Assembly: GCF_019279795.1 (NCBI RefSeq)
Contig: NC_056734.1
Location: 2,961,065 to 3,025,064 of the forward strand
DNA length: 64,000 bases
Source of the DNA: Protopterus annectens
Lineage: Eukaryota > Chordata > Ceratodontiformes > Protopteridae
Direction of reading: 5' to 3'
The notes beneath the pieces are model-generated. The model saw only the letters and a list, made by a program, of their open reading frames with translations, was not told the DNA's origin and did not search any database. The position numbers were made by a program, and so were the translations under genes. The number at the start of each line of letters is the position of its first letter. Position 1 is the first letter of the stretch. Positions 12,269-24,019 of the stretch are shown one piece after another.

Positions 12269-13152
12269 CAATGGGAATATATGTGTCCGTCTTCCAAATG
12301 TGCAACAAAATCTAGAAGATTTAGGGTTTTTGCTTGGAAATGTTTACATAGATATTTGTATACCCCAAGTAGACAGCAGATGCTGGAGTTGTGACAGGGA
12401 AGAAAGAGGTAATTGGGAGCATGCTTTCTGGGAGTGCAGTGAGTTGGTGGACTTTAAGGATTCCCTACGGGGTGCGCTGTCTGATATTCTGGGTGGGCAG
12501 ATTGGTGTGATAGGGGAGATGATTTTTCTGAGCTATGGTACAGAATTGGAATTGCCTAGACGTGGTAAGGCCTTTCTTTATCTAACTATGGTGGCTGCCA
12601 AAAAAGCAATTACTAGAAAATGGAAATCAAAATCTAAACCAACCATACTAGAGGTAGTGAATGTAGTAACAGAGAGAAAACAACTGGAATGAAGATCTTT
12701 AGAAAAGGATAGCAGCAAACTGCGTAGAAAAAAATGGAACTGTGGAAATAATACATGGGAGGAATGAGGCTTAAAAAAAAAAGGCAGGACTTAAATGAGC
12801 TGTGTAATGTTTGACTAAAAATGGGTAGATTATAAGTGATGTATAATGTTTGCAACTGGGAGTGTCAGTATGGTTTGCGCTATAAAATACTTGCAAGTAG
12901 GATTGTGTGGTTTGTTTTAATTTGTATAAATGTAAGCTTGCCTATATTGTAAGTGATGGTGTAATAAAGCTGTTTTTCTTTATTCACTTCATGCCCTTTT
13001 TTAATTTATGTAATGTTGCTTAGGTTGTATGTTTTATAGCAATATATGTGAGGTATAATGTTTGTAAATGTGAACTTTTTAATACAGTTTGATTAATTTA
13101 ATATGAATGTAAATGTGCATATGTCACAAGTGATAATTCAGTAAAGGTGTTG

Positions 13153-13985
13153 GTATCCTTCCGGGAAGTCATCTACCCGTGTTAACTATAGACTTGACCC
13201 AGTAGTCAGGGACTTAGGGACACACACAGACAGTAATCTAGCCTTTGACCATTGCATATCTACAGTAGTGAGGAAATCATTCTTTGTTCACAGCTTCCAA
13301 ACAAAGGTATGGCATCTAGGTTCAAGGAAGTCATTGTTCCACTCTATTCGGCATTCATCAGACCTATCATTGAGTACAGTGCTCTCTCTCTTTGGTGTGT
13401 ACCTAACCAGGCATATCCAGCAGTTGGAATGTCCACAGAAGTTTCTCACTAAAAGAATACAGGACGTAGGTAAAATGTCCTATGTAGACCTCCTCAAGGC
13501 CCTATCCTCTGGTATTCCGTCTCTCTCTTGCAGGCTGTTGAGGGGGAGATCTATGCCTGGCATACAGGGTGTCAGACCCCACTCTGATGGACCTTCTGCA
13601 TATTCCCTAAACAAATAGCACCAGAATTACCGTTACTTAAACTTCTCCTGTGATATAAATAGGACCTGCTGGAGAGACAAGTTGTGTATCCCAGAGACTA
13701 CCCTGTCTGTGGAACAGGCTCCCCATCCATGTGAAGCAGAGTTCCTCCCTAACCCAATTAAAGTGTGACTTGGAAAATTGGATGGGGAACAGGAAATTCA
13801 TCCCTGGCTTGGCACCCATGCCTCTAATGGCCACAGAAACCTGTAAATGGTTAATCTACAAGACCTCCTGCTGGTGAATGCTTAATCTCCCATGCCCCTG
13901 CATATCAAGAGTACCAGAACTTGTCAGATTTGGAATGCATGGTTAGGCTGTAGAAAGTCCTTGTGGTCGTTAGCATATGAAGCTA
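13153..13985 (+). mobile_element. CR1-like LINE copy A, C-terminal part and 3' UTR (right half)
   Basis: This resumes the copy that stops at 6604. It encodes SSTRVNYRLDPVVRDLGT, then a frameshifted RKSFFVHSF, LYSAFIRPIIEYSA and YLTRHIQQLECPQKFLTKRI, the standard order of the CR1-like reverse transcriptase tail. The end of the 3' UTR resembles the CR1 copies ending at 48010 and 28690 (a GGCTAGGCTTGTAAA-like block before a TATGAA-rich tail). The 3' boundary is approximate. Confidence 0.75.
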
Positions 13986-16280
13986 TAATGGGAGGAGTAA
14001 AAATCCAGAAATAAGGACAGACCTTATTATTCTTACAGACTTGGAAAGTTACTACAGTAGGAGGTTTTGTGTTAGTGTGCATTTTTTGATGGATATGAAG
14101 TGTAAACCTCAAATACCATATTTATAATGACTTCAGCAGTGGCTTGCCAGAAAACTACATTTTTTAAGGGGGGAAAGACCAAAAGCTATTAAGCAAACAT
14201 CTCGACATTCTGTGAAAATCTGGATATTTGAGAGGTATGAGAGTCTGAGACTTTAGGTTGGACAACTGGACAGCACAGAAATCCAAGGAAAAGTGGGTAC
14301 ATTTTGCATTTTCAGAGCATACCTGATTTCTGTTGTATTCTGCACTGTCCTGTAAGCTTATACCAACAGAAAAGTCTGGCTGCTCAATTGTAAACGGAGA
14401 ACATGTACCAGTACCAACTTGCTGGTGGGGCTGTCCAGTCACCATGCATGTTTTTCAGTGACCATGTATAATTCTTTATAAACTTATGAATGGAATTCTC
14501 CTGATCAGTTCAGTTCTTAATATTATTTGTGTTTCATATGTTCTTCTCAAAGGCCTTTCACAAAATTTTTTTCCCATGGAAGATGACTAGAAAATCAGTT
14601 ATTACAGACAGTGAGAGGGCATTTGATTTGCCCTTAAGGCATGGTACCCCATAATTTGTGTGTACTGTTCCATGTAGCTGGTTGCAGTTGAAAACTGAAA
14701 GTGGCATGCTGAGACTAGGCTAGAAATTGTAAGGTGTGCATATGCATGTTGTACATTGTTGGAGGGCTGTCCGTGCCTCTCTAGCGTTTGATTGGTGATT
14801 AAATAGAACATATTTGCACTAAAAGAAAGGGTACCAGAGGTCCTTAAGCTTAATAAAATTGAAAGGCAACAGGAATCCATTTTGGCAGGAAGTGGCACAA
14901 CAAAGATTACCTTACAGGTGTAATGTTGTGCTCCATTTTTATTTTTAACCCAAGAGTTAAATTTAGGTTGATCAAAATTCTCACCACTGATAAAGAATTT
15001 CATTTGTCAGGAAGAAATATTGTGATCTTTTAAGTATGGGGACCTTGTTTGCTAATTGGTGCACAAGATGCTTTCTAGTTAATAGTTCTTACAAGTTGGT
15101 TAGTAAGCTAGATGGTACTGATTTGGTAGCAAATGGGTACATGTATGCACCCTCATTGCCTGCATCAGTTCCTGCCATAACAGTTGTGCAATTCTACCAT
15201 GATTTCTCTCTTTTGGTTCTGTTATCACACTTCTGTAGTGCAGATTAAAGGTTTTTGTATCCATTTGGCAGTCTCTCTATGGCAATCTCTCTGCATCCCT
15301 TTAGGCTATTTCTAAACATCTTTTGCATTGGTTGCTAGTAGGGCTTTTACTTGCCCCCACATGTGTGTTTTCAAGCATGTCTTAAATTGTATTATGTGGC
15401 GCTATTCATATTGTGATCACTTTCATGGGTGCTTGACTTGTCACCCTCCAACAGGAAATACACCCATAACGGAGTTTTTGTACATCCTTCTGTCAAGGTA
15501 GGAGGCTAGATGGTGGCTCCTCACTCTCTTCTATCCTTGAATGACTGCTTTACCCTGGATATGTGGCATCACCACAAAGCTGACTGTGTTTCCTTGTTTG
15601 ATTGTACATGTAGCTGAATTAAATAGTGACGTTGTCCATCCCCTGCTGTTGTCCAGTTATACCCAGGAAAAATCACTCTATCTGCAAACAGAGCCTGATC
15701 ACTGGTGCAAGTTGTCTTAACATTGTTTTTTTACTGCAGTTTTTTTTTTACATTACTTGGGGTTGCCAAATACTGAGTGACCGGAAGCAAGTTCATGTAT
15801 ATCACAGAAACAGTGATCTTGTGGGACATGGCTCGCAAAAGGGTGGAAGCTGTATCTTGAGACTTTTAAAAATATAAAATATTTTGTGTTCTGCATAACT
15901 GTAAAGCTGTAAAACCAATCAGTTTATAAATGTTGCATACTGAACGTTTGTTTTAGATTGGATTAAGAAGCGCCAAGAAGGCTTTATAGGATGAAAAGTT
16001 TTATAGTGAAGCCATTTAATACCAAAGGTCTGTGGTGGGAGCTCTGTGTCATTGTCTGTCTGAAATTTGAGATGTTTTGCCAGCCTGACTTTCAGATATT
16101 GAGTACTGTAAGAATCATTGAATGTACCATTGTGCTGAATACAGATATTAAAATGCCTAGTATGATTGAGTGTTTTTTACAGGATAGTCATGTCACATTT
16201 CTTAACTTTTGAGTATTGCTTTATGAAATTGGGAAATTTTGGCCATCTTTTTTGAGGAAAGCCATGTAAAGTGAAAATGA
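13986..16280. other. Intronic sequence, nothing recognised
   Basis: About 2.3 kb with no reading frame above background, no recognisable transposon motif and no clear repeat. It may contain decayed elements beyond recognition by eye. Confidence 0.4.
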
Positions 16281-16319
16281 AATGCTTCATTCAATAGTTT
16301 ATTTGGTGTTAACTTTTTT

Positions 16320-16612
16320 CATCCATTTTAGGGTTGTGGATCAACTTGGCCTTTATTTGCAAAGCACTCCTTTGGTGCAGGACAAAAGAATGAATTTTGA
16401 ATGGGGCAGCAGCCCATTGCAAGACACACGCATACATGAATGCACACAAGATGCATACCCAAGAGTAATTTGGCTGATAGCTGTTTAGCTAGTTTGCCTG
16501 TGGCATGTCTTTTGGGTGTAGGAGGAAACCATAGCTCATGGTAAAAAACCCACACAGATGCAAGAAGAACATGTAGATATCTTGTGAAGGAGGCACCCTG
16601 GCTGACTAAAAT
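16320..16612 (+). repeat. Old SINE-like repeat relic
   Basis: It contains CCATTGCAAGACACACGCAT, GTAGGAGGAAACCATAGCTC and AACCCACACAGATGC, then GAAGAACATG. These blocks, in this order, occur in a widespread fish and shark interspersed repeat that also shares the ACATGCAGACTCCACAC block with the SINEs at 10955 and 20089. The copy is strongly diverged and its ends are unclear. The family call is from memory. Confidence 0.4.
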
Positions 16613-16616
16613 GGAG

Positions 16617-18455
16617 AAATAAATAAATGAAATGAAGCAAAAGCAACATTCCAAAATAAAAACTTAAATGCAAAGCTTTCAGGTATACAACCCTTCCTCT
16701 GTGTTAAAGAAATTCAACAACCCACATTTTATATCATTCATGAATATTCAAAAGGTATCGCACAGCCATTAAGAATTATAACATAGTTACTCAATTGAAA
16801 ATACATTTAAAGCCACACAGTATTAAAATTTTTGAAGACGTAACTTGAGTTTTAATACAGTAAAAGCATCAGCTTGCAGAAACAAGCATCATCCATAAGG
16901 AAGTTTCTTTGTAGTCATAAGTATGATACAGGCAGATGTATTGAAACAATATCTGAATTACTGGATGTTGTGTTAGAAAATATTTTTATATTCAATAATA
17001 AATGTTCTCATCCGGTCTCTGGAGTAGAGATGGGCACTCCAGTGGCTAACACATATGCTACTGGAGAATGATATTGTTTATAATGGACTTAAATGTTTTT
17101 ATAAAAAAGTGAGGTTTTATTTTAAACGCTTTGTGGATGATGTACTTTTTATTTGGGAGGGAAAGCATAATGAATTAGATTTATTTATTGCATGCCTGAA
17201 TAATAGTGCTGACTTTTAGAAGTTTTCTGCACATGCTTCACCCAATAGTATTGTTTTTTATAGATGTGGCTTTGAAATATTATTGCATTAATTTCCTTAC
17301 ATCTGCCTTTGGAAAAAGGTACATAAAAATAAATACCTACATAGGAGTATGTATGCACCCTATGTTTTTAAAGGGATAACTAATGCACAATTAACAGGAA
17401 TAAGCTTGAATACTTACTTGAATGTCTGTGTACAACAGATGGCCGATGTGATTCAAGAGTTTAATGATAAGGGATATAAGGTTAATTCCCTGTTGGACAC
17501 TAAAAATAGTGTTGTAGCAAGAAATTCCATCACTGGTCCTTATTTTGGTGAGAACAGAATGGGAATGATCAGTCTAAAAATTCTAACATCATATGATATA
17601 TTACTACATAAAGGAGATGTAGTGATGGTATACGGAAAATTATTTCTGATAGTTGGGGAATTCTTATGGCGTTACCTGAGCTACGTGATATTATTACAAG
17701 TTTGCATATAAAAATTGTCCGAATTTAAAACAGCATTTATGTTATAAAGATTTGCATATAGCATTCTTTGTTAAAAAATATGAAAAAGTTGGTACATTTC
17801 CATGCTATAACTGTTGCTGTTGTGGTTATAGTGATCAAAATACATCATTTATATACCCTGTAACATTGAGAGAATATATTTTTAATAGATTTTTTGCTAC
17901 CTGAAATACTAGTTACATTGTCTATTTGGCTACTTGTAAAATATGTGAAAGTTTCTTTTGTAGGTAAATGTACGAGAAGATTAAAAGACAAAGTTATTGA
18001 GCATAACTCTGACATTAGATATAAAATTATGACTAAGTCTGTAGCCAAACATTTTGCTGAGGCTGGTCCTTTGCAAACGTTTAGTTTTACGGCAATTGAT
18101 ATGGTCAATGATAAAATTATTAGAAGGGGTGATATTAACAACAAACTTGAAGTAAAGGAATATAAATGGATTTTGTTGCTATAAGCTGATCCTTTTCTTG
18201 GTATTAATCAGACAGTAACTTTGAAGTCTGCATTAAAATTCAAACAGTTCCGTCTTCAAAATGTTAATACTGTGTAGCTTTAAATGTATTTTTAATTGTG
18301 TTATAATTCTTATCTTTTGAATATTCACGAATGATATAAAATGTGGATTGTTGAATTAGTTTTTTTAGCACTGAGGAAGGATTGTATACCTGAAAGCTTT
18401 GCATTAAAAGGTTTTATTTTGGTACATTGCTTTTGCTTAGTTTCATTTATTTTGT
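16617..18455 (+). mobile_element. Penelope-like retroelement with inverted pseudo-LTRs
   Basis: Two inverted repeats of about 220 bp (16617-16850 and 18229-18455) share GCAAAGCTTTCAGGTATACA, ACCCACATTTTATATCATTC-like and ACACAGTATTAA blocks in opposite orientation. Between them lie a reverse transcriptase relic and a GIY-YIG-like domain. Penelope-like elements often carry pseudo-LTRs made by tandem or inverted, 5'-truncated insertion; the left arm here is best read as an inverted piece of a second copy. The element sits in the NMD3 intron on the sense strand. Confidence 0.7.
16870..18220 (+). pseudogene. Penelope-like polyprotein (reverse transcriptase plus GIY-YIG-like domain), broken
   Basis: The RT part reads FIFNNKCSHPVSGVEMGTPVA (16980-17050), then FVDDVLFIWEGK near 17132-17167 with the catalytic FVDD, then a stop-broken thumb. 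A later segment (17349-17520) holds QEFNDKGYKV. The C-terminal part (17905-18180) reads YIVYLATCKICESFFVGKCTRR (split here by frame), KDKVIEHNSDI, SVAKHFAEAG and a closing R-GDI-NKLEVKEYKWI, which fits the GIY-YIG endonuclease fold of Penelope elements. This enzyme combination primes and copies element RNA. Stops and frameshifts make it inactive. Confidence 0.65.
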
Positions 18456-18649
18456 GTGTTCTGTCGTGGGAATGTTGATTTTTTTTTTTTTTTTTGGCTT
18501 CATATGTTTTGTTGAAATGGAGAACTAGGCCGTGCAAGGCAGCAGTTCTTAACATCTGTACCGTGTAACAAGTACCTCTCCAGGGAAGAAAAATGATGCT
18601 GTTTTTAAGTGTGCTTTTGATGCAGTTCATTAATTCTCCTTTAAAGGTG

Positions 18650-18875
<226 letters not shown>

Positions 18876-19139
18876 ACAGTAGATATAAAGAAGTGTACAC
18901 ACCCCTGTTAAACTGCCAGGTTTTTGTCGATGAGACCACAATAAATAATTTCAAAACTTTTCCCACCTTTAATTTGACCTATAACCTGTAAAATTCAATT
19001 GGAGAAACAAACAAATCTGTTAGAGGGAAAAATATAAAAATAAAAAACATTTACAATAAGCTGGTTGCATAAGTGTGCACACCCGTAAACCAATACTTTG
19101 GTGGAAGCACCTTTTGATTTAATTATAGCATTCATTCAT

Positions 19140-20060
19140 GTTAGGTAGGAGTCTATCAGCACAGCCCTCTTCAGGTCACCCCACATATTTTCTATTGGAT
19201 TTAGGTCTGAGCTCTGGTTGGGCCATTCCAAAACTTGAATTTTCTCCTGGTGAAGCCATTCCTTTGTTGATTTGGATGTATGCTGGGGTCATTGTCGTGT
19301 TGAAAGGTAAAATTCCTCTTCATCTTCAGCCTTCTAGCAGACGCCTGAAGTTTTTGGGACAAAAGTGACCTGGTATTTGGAACTGTTCATAATTCCCTCC
19401 ACCTTGATTAAAGCCCCAGTTCCAGCTGAAGAAAAGCAACCCCAAAGCATGATACTGCCACCACCATGCTTCACCATGAGGATGGTGTTCTACTAATGCA
19501 AAGTGTTGTTTTTGCTCCAAATGTACCTTTTGGAATTGTGGCCGAAAAGTACAAACTTGGTGTCATCAGACCATAACACTTTTTCTCACATGCTTTTGGG
19601 AGACTTGATGTATTGTATTGCAAATTCTAGCTGGGCCTGGATGTTTTTCTGTGTAAGAAAAGTTTTCCCTCTTGCAACCCTATCCCATAGTCCAGACATA
19701 TGGAGAATATGGGAGATTGTCATATGTAGTACACAACCAGTACTTGTCAGAAATTCCTGCAGTTCCTTCAGTGTTGCTGTAGGTCTCTTGGCAGCATCCC
19801 TGACCAGTTTTCATCTGGTCTTCTCATAAATTTTGGAGGGACGTCCAGTTTTTTGCAATGTCACTGTTGTCCCATATTTTCTCCACTTTTTTGATGACTG
19901 TCTTCACTGTGTTCCATGGTATATCCAATGCTGTGGAAATTTTTTTATATCCTTCTCCATACTGATACCTTTCAACAATGCCCTTTGATGCTTTGTAAGC
20001 TCTCTGCGAACCATGGCTTTGGGGTAAATGTATGGAAAATCCTACTAGGACTGCTGAACT
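19140..20060 (-). pseudogene. Tc1-like transposase (DDE), broken
   Basis: Minus-strand translation across frames gives, from N to C: a helix-turn-helix region (near 19860-20020), a linker with DENWSGMLPRDLQQH, then YSFSATIPKGTFGAK-like sequence, [15 protein letters not shown] (catalytic region), [20 protein letters not shown] with the second Asp, and WNGPTRAQT in place of the usual SPDLNPIEN motif. The order and spacing fit a Tc1 DD34E transposase, which cuts and pastes at TA sites. Several stops and frameshifts show it is dead. Confidence 0.8.
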
Positions 20061-20088
20061 TTATTTGGGGTTAATGTTGTTGTTTGTC

Positions 20089-20360
20089 TTTCGGCTTTTC
20101 CTGGTAAGGGGTCGCCACAGCGGAACTCTGGTCAGCTAATGATTGGCAGTAGATTTTTTTGCGAAACGCCAAGGTGCCAGCTCGAGGCCCAACCTTCAAC
20201 GAAGGCACGCCCATTTACGCATGCATGTCTTTTGAATGCTACCCAACCGCGGGGAGGACATGCAGACTCCACACAGAAGGACCTCCAAAGCCCAGCCGAG
20301 AATCGAATGGGAGAACCTCTTGCTGTGAGGTAACAATGCTACCACTGTACCACTGCGGCA
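20089..20360 (-). mobile_element. tRNA-headed SINE, copy 2 (inside Tc1-like element)
   Basis: It has the same blocks as the copy at 10955: tail TTTCGGCTTTTCCTGGTAAG and GGGTCGCCACAGCGGAACTC on the low side, body GGACATGCAGACTCCACACA, and head with GAATCGAATGGGAGAACC and a poly-allele GCTACCACTGTACCACTGCG on the high side. The tail is preceded by a short TTG repeat (TTGTTGTTTG), probably the 3' terminal AAC repeat of the SINE. It interrupts Tc1 sequence that continues at 20365. Confidence 0.8.
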
Positions 20361-20445
20361 TATCAGTCTCTTTAATTGATGGCAGGTGTGTACCCAAGAA
20401 GACTGAATGTTTTAATTAAATCAAAAGGTACTTCAGCAAGTAGTT

Positions 20446-20508
20446 AAAAGTTAATGCAAGGCCATCAAAAGATATACCTCTGTTTTTGATGGCCTTGCAT
20501 TAACTTTT
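20446..20508. repeat. Perfect 25-bp hairpin with 13-nt loop
   Basis: Arm 20446-20470 (AAAAGTTAATGCAAGGCCAT plus CAAAA) pairs without mismatch with 20484-20508. G-T pairs extend it by one base on each side. It starts where the Tc1-like terminal repeat breaks off, so it may mark an aberrant junction. Its size also resembles a microRNA precursor, but nothing else supports that. Confidence 0.85.
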
Positions 20509-21117
20509 GGTAGAAGCAAAGAATGATGCTAGCGTAATCCACTAGTTGAGTAAGCTTTATTGAACCTTTTGGCACTATAGGTCTATAGTAAAGCACTATA
20601 AATCACAACACAGACCACTATCGCAGAAAGCTCAAATGTGATAGCAAAATTTACTGGTTGCCCAAATTGTTTGAAAAGTTAAATTGTCTGCAGAAATTGA
20701 TGCATATTATTGTTTTAGCAGTGTAATATACACTGCCTGTTAAAACTGTCCTGTGGAGCTGTGGGTGATTTTAATTTATTTGCTTTGTGAGTGCCATACA
20801 GGCATGTCCAAGTAATCAAGAGCACGCACACACACCTAATACTCTAAGCTCTCCTGTTTTTAGAGCTGTACCAAGAAAGATATATTCAGTGATTCCTAGA
20901 CTGTTGGTAGGTTAATGACCAAGGGGCCTTTCTAAACCTAGCCAAGTTTTCCCAAAAGAATAATGATGTCCTGAATCCAAATAGGACATTGAGGGCCAGG
21001 CATTTATAAGCTACCTCTGTCTGTAAGGGACATGGGTAGCAGGCTTGGTGTAAATTTCCTGTTCCTCTTCCCACTTGTCTAGGTTGTGCTTAAACTGAGT
21101 AATAGACTACATCATCT

Positions 21118-22560
21118 TCACATGGATGGGAAGCTTATTCCATAGGAGGGGCAGTCTCTGGGATACATCTGTCTCTTCAGTGTGTTCTGTTTGCCACGGA
21201 CAAAATTCAGGTCCTTGGACCTTGTATTTCTAATCTTCTTAGACTTGTGAATTTGTTGGAGATTCTTAAGTGTGGGGGTTGTGGATCCCTTGTAAGCCAG
21301 GCATAGATCACTCCTCATCAATCTGTAGGAGACTGAGTAGAGTGAAAGAGCTTTAAGGAACTCTTCTTGAGGCAGGTTTGTTGCACCTTGTGCAGGAACA
21401 TTTAAGGTGTGCTCTAGTTGCTGCGTATGCCTGGTCAGGTACATATCAAAGGGAACATTGTACTCTTGATTGCTCTGATAACAGCAGAGTACACTGGGAT
21501 AATGACCTCTTTGGACCTAGATGCCATACCCTTATTTTCAGTTGTGAATCATAAAAGGATTTCCTTACCACTTTGGCCATGTGGTTGTCGAAGGAAAAGC
21601 TACTGTCTACTGTGTACCCAGAACCCTGACCACTGGGTTGACTCTTAAGGGTGTATTATCCATGTGGTAGTTAGCCGGGATGGTTGATTTCCCAAAGGGT
21701 GCAATTATGCATTTCTTAGCATTGAGTTTAAGACCAAGGTTTTGGCACCATTAGTTAGTCAGAGATGGACCTTCTTGAAGAATGATAATTTCTGCGGGGG
21801 GGGGGGGGAGTTGATAACCCCCAACTTGCAATTATCCGAAAACTTACTCAGCTGTAAACTTTTAGCATTTCCATTTCAGAGAAATAGATGCCAAAAAAGA
21901 ACAGGCTTAGTACTGAACCGTGGGGGACTCCCACTAGTGACTAGTCTCTTGGTGGAGGTGGGCCTCCTGGGTCCAGTCATTGAGCCAGTTGGCTCTGCAG
22001 CGGTTGATAAAAGGGTTTATACCTAAATTTAGTGAGCTCATCTATCATGCCTGAAATGGGGTATTGTATCAGAAGCCTTGGACAGGTGGAGATCAGCTGT
22101 GCGCACAGTCTTGCCTTCATCCAGTGCTTTGGTGATCCCCTCAAAAAAAGTCCGCCATATTTAATAGGCATGACCTTCCTTTAACAAAGCTGAGCAGTGA
22201 TGGGTCCAGTGTTTGCAGGTTACCTATGTCCCCGTTTATCATGTCCATGATGATTCTTTCCACGACCTTACATATGAGGTTAGTAAGACTTATGGGCTTG
22301 TAGTTACCCATATCAGTGATTGTACCTCCTTTGTACAGGGGAATGACTGCAGCCATCTTCATTCCTTGCACAAAAGCTGACTGAAGGCTCCAGCTGAGAA
22401 GTTGTTCAAGTGGACTAGGGAGGTCATGTTTCATGCTATTTATTAAACCTCCCAGGATGTTATCGGAGCCCATTGATGCAGTGTTTTTGGCCTTGGAAAA
22501 TGCATTAATGACCTGTTCTGTACTAATTGTTGGGGGGATTGTGTTGTGTGGTATTTCCTG
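21118..22560 (-). pseudogene. CR1-like reverse transcriptase, broken
   Basis: Minus-strand segments: GSDNILGGLINSMKHDLPSP, MAAVIPLYKGGTITDMGNYK, then PISLTNLICKVVERII and LLSFVKGRSCLLNMADFF (22141-22473). The stretch at 21977-22171 covers the FDTVPH-like region in degraded form. The tail holds YLTRHTQQLEHTLNVP (21118-21444). The order is that of the CR1 fingers-palm-thumb. The enzyme would copy LINE RNA at a nicked target. Several frame breaks make it inactive. Confidence 0.75.
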
Positions 22561-22615
22561 TGGGCTATTGGGGGAGTGGAGGGAAGAAATCTGAGTTGAA
22601 CCTATCAGCCAAAAT

Positions 22616-22828
22616 TTATTTATTTATTTTATTTATTTTTATTTTACATTTGTTTACCGGGTTAGTCCAACTGGATACATATCCCTTTTCAGCAGAGACC
22701 CGGGGAGAAAAGCTCCACATATAAGAAGAAACATTAAACACTACATTAAACAACATAAGCACAGTAATAGTATACAGAGTTCAGAGGTAATTATTAACAA
22801 ATACACTATATTCAATATTCAATAGCAC
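22616..22828 (-). mobile_element. Short retroposon 3' end inserted in CR1-like copy B
   Basis: On the minus strand it ends in a TAAA-type tail (22617-22660) preceded by GAGCTTTTCTCCCCGGGTCT, the conserved 3' block shared with 1462, 2380 and 55340. The CR1 linker reads on either side (CCTATCAGCC before, GGTTGGTAATGGCC after), as at 30366-30400. CAAAA at both borders may be the target duplication. No coding sequence is present. Confidence 0.7.
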
Positions 22829-23388
22829 AAAAGGTTGGTAATGGCCTCTGGTTCGGTGTTGGTGGTGCCGTTTTACAGTAAGTTCTCTGCATTGTGCTCA
22901 TTTCCTCCTGAGGTTACAGACATGGCTTTAGAAAGCTTTGTGGTTGTCCTTTGTCTAAGAAGCTATTTTCAATTCAAATTTAGCCTCTGAAGTATTAGTT
23001 AACCCTCTTAGCTACCTGTTTAGATTGGTCAGGGGCCTTTTATTATGTATGCTTTGTTTCCTCTTATGCTTGACCAAGATTTTTTTTTTTGTTGTATAAC
23101 CAGTTGATAGTGTGATTCCACCAGGATGGCTTGTCTTTTCAGTTCATCTTATTCTTAATACGAGTGGGCACAGCTAGCTGTGTACAGCTATCAATGTGGC
23201 TGTACAGAGATTTTGTAAATAGCTGTGTATTCTGTGGTATTTGCTGGGTTTGGGGGTGATTAGAATTTAACCATGGTGTTGCTTAGTAGAGAGGTTAGCC
23301 TTGGAATAGTTCCTAAAGGTTTTTGATTTTGCTGGATGCCCGGATTTAATTTTTATTTCAAGTCATACTGCCTTATGATCATATCTGA

Positions 23389-23860
23389 CTAGTGAAGATA
23401 TTGCATTGAGTGAAGAACATTACCCCCCCCCCCCACCATGTTTGTGAGTACAAAGTCAAAGATGTTTGTACCCCTAGTAGGAGAATAGACAGTCTGTTCC
23501 AGGATGCTAGTATTAACCACGTTTAGGAATTGCTGGGCTTGTGCATTAGAAGTGTTGTAGGATTCCCAATCTGTAGAGGGATGGTTGAGTTCCCCCATGA
23601 ATTCCCCCATGAATAGTGTATTGGGTGGAACAGTGAGGGACTCTCGTACTTTGAGAATAGGTAGTGTGGGTTTCCTGGGATGTGGATGGAGACCTATATG
23701 TAGCAAGGCTATGGTATGGCACCCTGTTTATAGTGAGTTGCACATATACGAGTTCCAGTGGATCATACACTTACACTAGTCTGGATTAGTCTTGATATAG
23801 GCTGCCACTCCTCCACCTTTGGTTCCCTCCTGTGCAGTAGCTAATCTAAAGGTGTTAAAG
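23389..23860 (-). pseudogene. CR1-like AP endonuclease domain, broken
   Basis: Minus-strand frames read YRSPSTSQETHTTYSQ (23546-23770), then LTVPPNTLFMGEF, LNHPSTDWESYN, QQFLNVVNTSILEQ, VYSPTRGTNIFDFVLTN (23389-23706). This is the second half of an exonuclease-endonuclease-phosphatase fold with the GDFN-like box read as GEF-LN. It would nick the target DNA. A duplicated 12-bp stretch (ATGAATTCCCCC at 23598-23622) disrupts the GDFN box. Confidence 0.7.
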
Positions 23861-24019
23861 GCGTTATAACCTTTCATTGCTGGGTTACTCTCGGCACTTT
23901 AAACCGTGTCTTCATTACTGCACAGATGTCTACACACTCCACAGAGAGGAAGGCCTGCTGGGTGTGGAGTTTGACTTCTAGCGTGAGCAGTACCACCTTC
24001 AGATATTCCTTCATAGATT

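Larger units (their letters stand above)
8950..12692 (+). pseudogene. L1/Tx1-like ORF2 (endonuclease and reverse transcriptase), broken
   Basis: The endonuclease shows GVLILIARGAP, IILACIYTPPE and LLMGGDCNLI between 8990 and 9235, the usual AP-endonuclease blocks of L1. The linker spans 9500-9870. The reverse transcriptase shows FVEGRQTFDNI (near 10458), an EKAFYRVSWDFM block (near 10562), a TRGTRQGCPLP-like block (near 10722) and a degraded ADD box before 10970. The C-terminal Cys/His motif is CWSCDREERGNWEHAFWEC (near 12380-12440). ORF2 makes the nick and copies the RNA at the target. Many stops and frameshifts break it, and a SINE sits between motif blocks at 10955-11222. Confidence 0.75.
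6605..13152 (+). mobile_element. L1/Tx1-like LINE, near full length, interrupted by a SINE
   Basis: A complete plan is visible: 5' UTR from about 6605, ORF1 near 6980-7560, endonuclease from 8950, reverse transcriptase near 10350-11000, a Cys/His-rich C-terminus near 12360-12690, and a 3' UTR ending AAGTGATAATTCAGTAAAGGTGTT-like near 13127-13151. Imperfect target duplications (GTATTCTTTGGGAA at 6590 and GTATCCTTCCGGGAA at 13153) flank it. A minus-strand fragment of the same family at 31704-32440 ends in the same 3' sequence, which confirms the 3' boundary. All frames are broken, so the copy is dead. Confidence 0.8.
18876..20440 (-). mobile_element. Tc1/mariner DNA transposon, interrupted by a SINE and right-truncated
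   Basis: The left end reads CAGTAGATATAAAGAAGTGT then ACACACCCCTGTTAAACTGCC, a long terminal inverted repeat typical of a vertebrate Tc1-like family. The minus strand encodes decayed transposase. Part of the second terminal repeat appears at 20365-20440 (AATCAAAAGGTACTTC), where it breaks off before the outer tip. A SINE at 20089-20360 splits the right part. It is non-functional: one tip is missing and the gene is broken. Confidence 0.85.
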
